NCBI RefSeq assembly: GCF_000308655.1
Contig: NZ_BAGC01000071.1
Coordinates: 291,692 to 355,691, forward strand
Origin: Nocardia niigatensis NBRC 100131
GTDB taxonomy: Bacteria; Actinomycetota; Actinomycetes; Mycobacteriales; Mycobacteriaceae
Direction of reading: 5' to 3'
DNA length: 64,000 bases
How positions within the stretch are numbered: position 1 is the first letter of the stretch; every line of letters begins with the position of its first letter. Below the pieces are notes generated by a model. It ran no database searches, was not told the DNA's origin, and was given only the letters and a program-made list of their open reading frames with translations. The position numbers were made by a program, and so were the translations under genes. Of this stretch, positions 59,278 to 64,000 are shown piece by piece.

Positions 59278-59568
59278 GCCCCCCTCCTTCTCGGGTCCTG
59301 CCGCTCCGGTCGGGAGCGTGCGTCGTGTCATGTATCTGACCGGCCATAACGTGCGAGATGTGTCCTGGAATAGCAACACGCGGACATGGCGTGTCGCCGC
59401 AAGGACACGGTGATTGCATGATATCCACGATCGTCCACACCTGTAACTCTTGGCGGCGAGCCGAGGTTCCCGGGTCGAGGCCGGATCGTGATCACTCCTC
59501 CGCACCCCCGATAACCAGGCGATTTCGTTTTGGTGCAGACCCCGTGATACGTTTCTTCCCGTCGCTCA

Positions 59569-59651
59569 GGGCGAGTGGCGGAATGGCAGACGCGCTGGCT
59601 TCAGGTGCCAGTGTCCGTAAGGACGTGGGGGTTCAAGTCCCCCCTCGCCCA
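59569..59651 (+). tRNA. leuT: tRNA-Leu(CAG)
   Basis: GGGCGAG pairs with CTCGCCC, the anticodon loop TTCAGGT gives CAG, and a long variable arm (GTGTCCGTAAGGACGT) marks a class II tRNA. CCA is encoded at 59652-59654. Confidence 0.96.
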
Positions 59652-59658
59652 CCATGGA

Positions 59659-59700
59659 GAAGGCCCCCGATCCGGATTCGGATCGGGGGCCTTCTTCTAT
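59659..59700 (+). terminator. Terminator after tRNA-Leu
   Basis: GAAGGCCCCCGATCCG and its inverse form a perfect 16-bp stem (59659-59674 with 59679-59694) with a 4-nt loop, followed by TTCTATTT. Confidence 0.88.
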
Positions 59701-60440
59701 TTCCGGGGTCGGGTGTTCATACCCGAAGGCGTGGTGCCCGGATCGGCTCGGCCGTGGTGCTCGGGGCCGGCCGGATGGCGAGATCATGGCGTGAGTCCTG
59801 GCGCTGCCGGGTTCCGCTCAGCGGGACTCGAAAGCGCGCAGGTCAGAGTGGATGTGACGAAGATCGCACACCCTCTTCGGGGTTGGTCGCCAAAGGCGTT
59901 GCCGGAGGCCGTTTCTGGGGGCTCTGGGGGGCGAAAATCGTTTGCCGGAAGATGCCGTGGCGGGTATGCGCCCGATTACCGTCCGGCAATGCCTGATGAT
60001 CATTTAGCGAAAACCATTCGAAACAAACTTGAGGTTTGTTTAATCCTGAGCGATCGGTGGGCAATCGTGCTGAGCTGGGATGAAATGCCAGCTTAACTGT
60101 GCTTCAGCCGATCATGAGCGGAAAATTTGCGAGTTTTCGGCAAACCTCCCGACGGGGTTCGAAACGCATCGCGCGCAAGGGTTTGAAACGGGTCCCGAAA
60201 CGCGACCGCGGGGGTAGTTTCGGACCCCTCCGCAGACCGCCCGCAAAGCGTATGCCGGAAATTAGCGATCTTGTTGGGTTCCCTACGGGGAAAGGGCATT
60301 TCGCCTGGTCGCGTTATACGCCCGGGCGGCAAGTCGGAGGTTGCGTAGCCATAACGATTGTGTAGAGTCATCGGCAACGCTGGCCGCAGCTGAGCCGGAC
60401 TCGCTGCGGCCAGTGGAACTCAATCCGAACGGTGCCGCGA
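59701..60440. other. Gene-poor stretch after tRNA-Leu
   Basis: No gene here is convincing. From about 60000 to 60360 the DNA is visibly richer in A+T than the neighbours. A perfect 8-bp hairpin (60021-60041, AAACAAAC/GTTTGTTT), repeated GAAACG and TGCCGGAA motifs, and TTGCGT-N16-TAGAGT near 60341-60368 are the main signals. A 10-bp hairpin (60380-60413) may terminate the SpoIIM-family gene. Confidence 0.55.
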
Positions 60441-61493
60441 CTACGAAGTCGCCACTCCCACAACCCGTTCCGGACCCTGTTCGATCGAATAGCCCGTGAT
60501 GTGCTCCGGGCGATCGGCCGCTTCCCGCTCCGACAGCAGGCGTTCCTGTTCCCGCACCACACCGCGGCCGCGCCCGAATACATAGGCCAGGAAACCCAGT
60601 TCGGCCACTGCGCCGAGGCCGACCCGGAGCGCCGTGGGCAGTCCGCTGGGCGTGACGAAGCCCTCCAGGAAACCCGACACCAGCAGCACGCCCACCAGTC
60701 CGAGCGCGATCACCGCGGTCGCCCGGCCCTGCCGCGCCAGCGCCTGCGGACGGCTCTCCCGGCCTGGATCGATCAGCGTCCAGCCCAGCTTCAGACCCGC
60801 CCCGCCGGCCACGAAAATGGCTGTGAGCTCCAGCATTCCGTGCGGCAGGATCCAGCCGAAGAACGGTCCCAGCCGCCCCGCCTCCGCCATCAGCCCGGCA
60901 CTGATCCCGAGGTTCAGCGCGTTCATGCACAGCAGGTAGACGGCGGGCAGGATGAGCACCCCGAGGAACAGCGCCATGGCCGACACCCACGCGTTGTTGG
61001 TCCACACCTTCGCGGCGAACGCGTCGTGCGAGTGTTCGTAGTAGTAGGTCTCGAATTCGCCACCGGGCCGCGTCAAGGCATCTGTATTCGTGTTCAGGCC
61101 GAGATGCCGGCGCGCCGCCTCCGATGTGGCCACCCACGCGGCGAGCGCCGCCGAGCCGAGCAGGAAGACCGTCGCCACCGACAGCCACCAGGGCCAGGCC
61201 CGATACACCGCGGCCGGGAACCGGTGCGTGAAGTAGTAGGCGATCTCCCGCGGAGTGTCGAAGCGGGCGCTCAGTATCCGGCCGCGCGCCCGGGTCAGCA
61301 CCGCCGACAACCCGGCGATGAGCTCCGGATCCGCCTCCCGCGACTGCAAGCGGGCCAGCTGCTGTGACGCCAGGCGGTACAGCCGCACCAGCTCGTCGGC
61401 CTCCGCGCCGGTGAGCCGCTTCGCGCGAGACGCCAACTGATCCAGGCGCTGCCAGGAAGGCCGGTGAACGTACGTATAGGCATCCAGATCCAC
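60441..61493 (-). CDS. SpoIIM-family (stage II sporulation protein M-like) membrane protein
   Basis: This 350-residue protein has an N-terminal soluble part and about six transmembrane segments with the SpoIIM-type GLMAEAGRLGPFFGWILPHG. It is part of a SpoIIM/RDD/DUF58/MoxR cluster also found as Rv3692-Rv3695. The function is unknown. Confidence 0.85.
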   Translation of the reverse strand: MDLDAYTYVHRPSWQRLDQLASRAKRLTGAEADELVRLYRLASQQLARLQSREADPELIAGLSAVLTRARGRILSARFDTPREIAYYFTHRFPAAVYRAWPWWLSVATVFLLGSAALAAWVATSEAARRHLGLNTNTDALTRPGGEFETYYYEHSHDAFAAKVWTNNAWVSAMALFLGVLILPAVYLLCMNALNLGISAGLMAEAGRLGPFFGWILPHGMLELTAIFVAGGAGLKLGWTLIDPGRESRPQALARQGRATAVIALGLVGVLLVSGFLEGFVTPSGLPTALRVGLGAVAELGFLAYVFGRGRGVVREQERLLSEREAADRPEHITGYSIEQGPERVVGVATS

Positions 61494-61566
61494 GAGTACC
61501 CCTCCTGCGCTACGGCTGACAGAATGCTATCCACCGTGTTTCCACCCGGCAGCGCATGCCGAGAAG

Positions 61567-61682
61567 GTTCGCGGTCCGTCTCGTTCTGGACTGACGGAGC
61601 GGGGGAGCGAAGCGGGGGAGCGGAGGAGGGAAGAACGAGACCTCCAGGGCCGCGAACCCGCCCGGAGCGAAGCGGAGGGCAA
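61567..61682 (+). repeat. Structured dispersed repeat, copy 2
   Basis: Outer stem GTTCGCGG (61567-61574) pairs with CCGCGAAC (61650-61657). The inner 10-bp stem is 61578-61587 with 61632-61641. The loop and 3' tail match copy 1 at 16068-16180. Its terminal GGAGGGCAAT is the Shine-Dalgarno for the TTG at 61684. Confidence 0.85.
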
Positions 61683-61683
61683 T

Positions 61684-62490
61684 TTGGACACCGCACTTTT
61701 CACCACCGGCGAGGCGGTGGCCGTCGAACTGCCGATCGCGCGGATCCCCACCCGGGCCGCGGCCTTCCTGCTCGACCTGTTGCTGCAGGCCGTGATCGGC
61801 GTGGTGCTGGTGCTGCTGTTCGAAGCCCTGCTGGTGTGGATGGACGCGGATTCCGCGTGGCGGGACGCCGCGGTGCTGGTGGCCACGGTGGGTGCGCTGA
61901 TCGGGTATCCGGTGCTGTTCGAGACGTTTTCGCGGGGGCGCTCGGTGGGGAAGATGGCCGTCGGGCTGCGGGTGGTGCGTACCGACGGCGGGCCCGTCGA
62001 CTTCCGGCACGCGGTCACGCGCGGACTCGCCGGGATCGTCGACTTCTGGATTCTGGGCACCGGGCTGATCGCCGTCGTGGTGTCCATGTGCTCACCCCAG
62101 GCCCGGCGGGTCGGGGACGCCCTGGCCGGCACCGTCGTCGTGCACGACCGCACCCGCCTGCCCTTCGCGGCGCTGGCCGTGCCGCCGCCGTGGCTGGCGG
62201 GCTGGGCGCGGCAGCTCGACCTGTCCGGTCTCTCCGATGAATCGGCGCTCGCGACACGGCAATACCTGCTGCGGTTTCGCACCCTCACGCCCGAGGTCCA
62301 GGACGGGCTGGGCCGGACGCTGGTCATCACGGTGTGCATGAGCCTGCGCACGCTGCCGCCGAACGGCTATCCGCCGCTGCAGATCCTGGGCGCGGTCCTG
62401 GCCGAGCGGCAGCGGCGGGAGATCCCGCCGCCGCCCTTCGTGCAGCAGCGTCCGATGGCCGTCCCGGCTACAGCGCTCCGGTCCGCTTGA
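61684..62490 (+). CDS. RDD family membrane protein
   Basis: This 268-residue protein has an RDD domain (ARIPTRAAAFLLDLLLQAVI; FSRGRSVGKMAVGLRVV) with about three transmembrane segments. The TTG at 61684 is used; the Shine-Dalgarno comes from the repeat just upstream. Its 3' end overlaps convergent DUF58 by 23 bp. Confidence 0.85.
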   Translation: MDTALFTTGEAVAVELPIARIPTRAAAFLLDLLLQAVIGVVLVLLFEALLVWMDADSAWRDAAVLVATVGALIGYPVLFETFSRGRSVGKMAVGLRVVRTDGGPVDFRHAVTRGLAGIVDFWILGTGLIAVVVSMCSPQARRVGDALAGTVVVHDRTRLPFAALAVPPPWLAGWARQLDLSGLSDESALATRQYLLRFRTLTPEVQDGLGRTLVITVCMSLRTLPPNGYPPLQILGAVLAERQRREIPPPPFVQQRPMAVPATALRSA

Positions 62491-63763
62491 GTTCCAGATA
62501 TTCGTCGGCCAGCGCCTCCGGCAGCCGGTCGGGCGCGTCGGCGATGACGCGGACGCCCATGCGGCGCAGCGTCTCCCGGGCCACCGCGTGCTCGGCGATG
62601 ACATTCTCGGCGGCGGCCGCGGCGTAGAGGTCGTCCAGGCTCGAGCGGCGGGTGGCGGCGGCCGCCACCTCCGGATCGGTCACCGCGACCACCAGCACCC
62701 GATGCCGCTCGGTCAGCACCGGCAGGACCGGCCGCAGGCCCTCCTGCACGGTGGCGGCGTCGAGATGGGTGAACCACACCACCAGGCTGCGGCGGCGGGC
62801 GCGCCGCAGCGTCGCCCGCAGCACGCCCTGATAGTCGGTGTCGACCAGTTCGGGAGTGAGCCCGGCGAGGGCGTGCATCAGCTTGATCTGCAAGCGCTTT
62901 CCGCCGATGCCGCGTACCTCGGTGCGCAGCCGGCGGTCGTAGGCCAGCAGATCCACCGAATCGCCGCCCGACGCCGCCAGCCCGCCCAGCAGCAGCGCCG
63001 CCTCGATGGTGGCGTCCAGGCGGGTGCCGTCGCCGACGCGGCCCGCGCTCACCCGCCCGGTGTCCAGCAGCATGACCACGTGCCGGTTGCGTTCCGGCCG
63101 CCAGGTGCGCACCAGCACGTCATCGGCGCGAGCGGTGGCGCGCCAGTCGATGGTGCGCACATCGTCGCCCGCGACATATTCACGGAACGAATCGAATTCG
63201 GTGCCCTGCCCGCGAATCGCGGTGGTGTTGCGGCCCTCCAGATGCTGCAGCTGCCTGACCTTCGAGGCCAGCAGCCGCTCACTGTGGAACGGGGGCAGCG
63301 CGCGCAGCCGGGCCGGGACCTCGCGCCGCACCTGGCGGCCGGCCATGCCGAGCGGGCCCAGCAGGCGCAGCGTCACCGGACCGGCCACCCGGTCGCCGTG
63401 ATAGTCCGGCGTCAACTCGGTGCGCAGCCGAATCCTGGTGTTGGGCGGCAGGTTCAGGGTGTGGGTGCGATGGCGGGCGTGCGCGCTGGGCGGCCAGTCG
63501 TCCCACAGCGTGCCGCGCACCGGCCGGGCGCCGCCATTGAGTACTGCCAGCTCCACCTCGATGCTGCGGCCGGTGCGCACCGTGGTGATCGGGGCACGCG
63601 AAAGTTCCAGCGCGCCCGGTGATCCCAGCAGCAGCAGATCGGCGGCGATCAGCGCGACCAGGGCCAGGGTGGCGAGCAGCACGCCGAGCCACGACGGCAG
63701 CGCCAGCGTGACGAACAGGGCCGCGAGCACCGCCGCGGCGGCCAGCCGGCCGGTGACGACCAC
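62468..63763 (-). CDS. DUF58 domain protein
   Basis: This 431-residue protein has two N-terminal transmembrane helices and a DUF58/vWA-like domain (GTEFDSFREYVAGDDVRTID, then WRATARADDVLVRTWRPERN). DUF58 proteins pair with MoxR ATPases. The MoxR gene is immediately upstream. Confidence 0.9.
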   Translation of the reverse strand: MVVTGRLAAAAVLAALFVTLALPSWLGVLLATLALVALIAADLLLLGSPGALELSRAPITTVRTGRSIEVELAVLNGGARPVRGTLWDDWPPSAHARHRTHTLNLPPNTRIRLRTELTPDYHGDRVAGPVTLRLLGPLGMAGRQVRREVPARLRALPPFHSERLLASKVRQLQHLEGRNTTAIRGQGTEFDSFREYVAGDDVRTIDWRATARADDVLVRTWRPERNRHVVMLLDTGRVSAGRVGDGTRLDATIEAALLLGGLAASGGDSVDLLAYDRRLRTEVRGIGGKRLQIKLMHALAGLTPELVDTDYQGVLRATLRRARRRSLVVWFTHLDAATVQEGLRPVLPVLTERHRVLVVAVTDPEVAAAATRRSSLDDLYAAAAAENVIAEHAVARETLRRMGVRVIADAPDRLPEALADEYLELKRTGAL

Positions 63764-63766
63764 GCC

Positions 63767-64000
63767 CTACACCGGGACGGGGACGGACATCAGCAGCGAG
63801 GCCATCACGCCCTCGGCCGTGACGCCCTCCACCTCGTGCTCGGGCCGCAGGTGCAGCCGGTGCCGGAGCACCGCCGTCGCAACGGCTTTCACATCGTCGG
63901 GTGTGGTGTAGGCGCGGCCGTTCAGCCAGGCGAAGGCGCGTGCGGCCGCCATCAGCGCGGTCGCGCCACGGGTGGACGCGCCGTGCGCCACCGCGGGGGA
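63767..64000 (-). CDS. MoxR-family AAA ATPase, C-terminal part
   Basis: The window keeps the last 77 residues: STRGATALMAAARAFAWLNG and TTPDDVKAVATAVLRHRL form the lid domain of MoxR ATPases. The ATPase core lies beyond the edge. It precedes DUF58 with a 3-bp gap. Confidence 0.88.
   Translation of the reverse strand, partial: SPAVAHGASTRGATALMAAARAFAWLNGRAYTTPDDVKAVATAVLRHRLHLRPEHEVEGVTAEGVMASLLMSVPVPV

Noticed and set aside
59358..60096. Frames running through tRNA-Leu
   Set aside because: They read through the tRNA and its terminator, so they are not genes.
60093..60377. Opposing 88- and 94-codon frames
   Set aside because: Both are rich in Arg/Pro/Ser with no domain or ribosome-binding site; the region is described as gene-poor instead.

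Overview
The window is a high-G+C actinobacterial chromosome segment spanning the replication origin. Gene order follows the Corynebacteriales core around dnaA: pcnA, Nudix gene, DUF6049 gene, murJ-pseudokinase, sigM, anti-sigma, trxB, trxC, cwlM, then parB/parA/rsmG/jag/yidC/yidD/rnpA/rpmH on the minus strand, then dnaA, dnaN, recF, dciA, gyrB, gyrA and a DUF3566 gene, tRNA-Ile and tRNA-Ala, ppiA, rhomboid, crgA, trpG, the pknB/pknA/pbpA/rodA/pstP/fhaB/fhaA cluster and tRNA-Leu. The synteny and protein sequences fit Nocardia best, with Rhodococcus or another mycolic-acid genus as the alternative. This is inferred from gene order and sequence, not from a database search.

Regions. 1-4.1 kb: molybdate transporter genes (modC partial, modB, modA) with a TOBE/HTH regulator and a DUF885 peptidase-like gene inserted between modB and modC. 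4.3-19 kb: tRNA maturation, Nudix, lipid II flippase, SigM and its anti-sigma, thioredoxin system and CwlM. 19-25.9 kb: chromosome partitioning, ribosomal RNA methylation, membrane insertion, RNase P protein and L34. 25.9-37.4 kb: dnaA to gyrA, with oriC in the 771-bp dnaA-dnaN spacer. 37.4-49.2 kb: DUF3566 gene, tRNAs, a 35-residue membrane peptide, an adenylate cyclase, a DrrAB-type ABC exporter, glmS, cyclophilin, rhomboid, CrgA, trpG and a split RibD-like pair. 49.2-59.3 kb: Ser/Thr kinase, phosphatase and cell-wall elongation operon. 59.6-64 kb: tRNA-Leu, a gene-poor stretch, and a SpoIIM/RDD/DUF58/MoxR cluster cut by the window edge.

How the genes work together: the window joins initiation (DnaA, DnaN, DciA, gyrase), origin segregation (ParA, ParB and six parS-like sites) and control of polar cell-wall growth (PknA, PknB, PstP, FhaA, FhaB, CwlM, MurJ-pseudokinase, RodA, PbpA, CrgA).

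Most notable non-coding signals: (1) ten CTCGAG palindromes in oriC, several spaced exactly 11 or 22 bp and three fused to TGTGGA DnaA-box halves; (2) two copies of a ~115-bp hairpin element, at 16.07 kb and 61.57 kb, whose stems differ by compensatory base changes and one of which supplies a start-proximal Shine-Dalgarno; (3) a DnaA-trio-like element in oriC; (4) a CTCGAG plus perfect DnaA box outside oriC next to crgA; (5) parS-like sites abutting terminators between convergent genes; (6) a perfect 18-bp palindrome before the DrrAB exporter.
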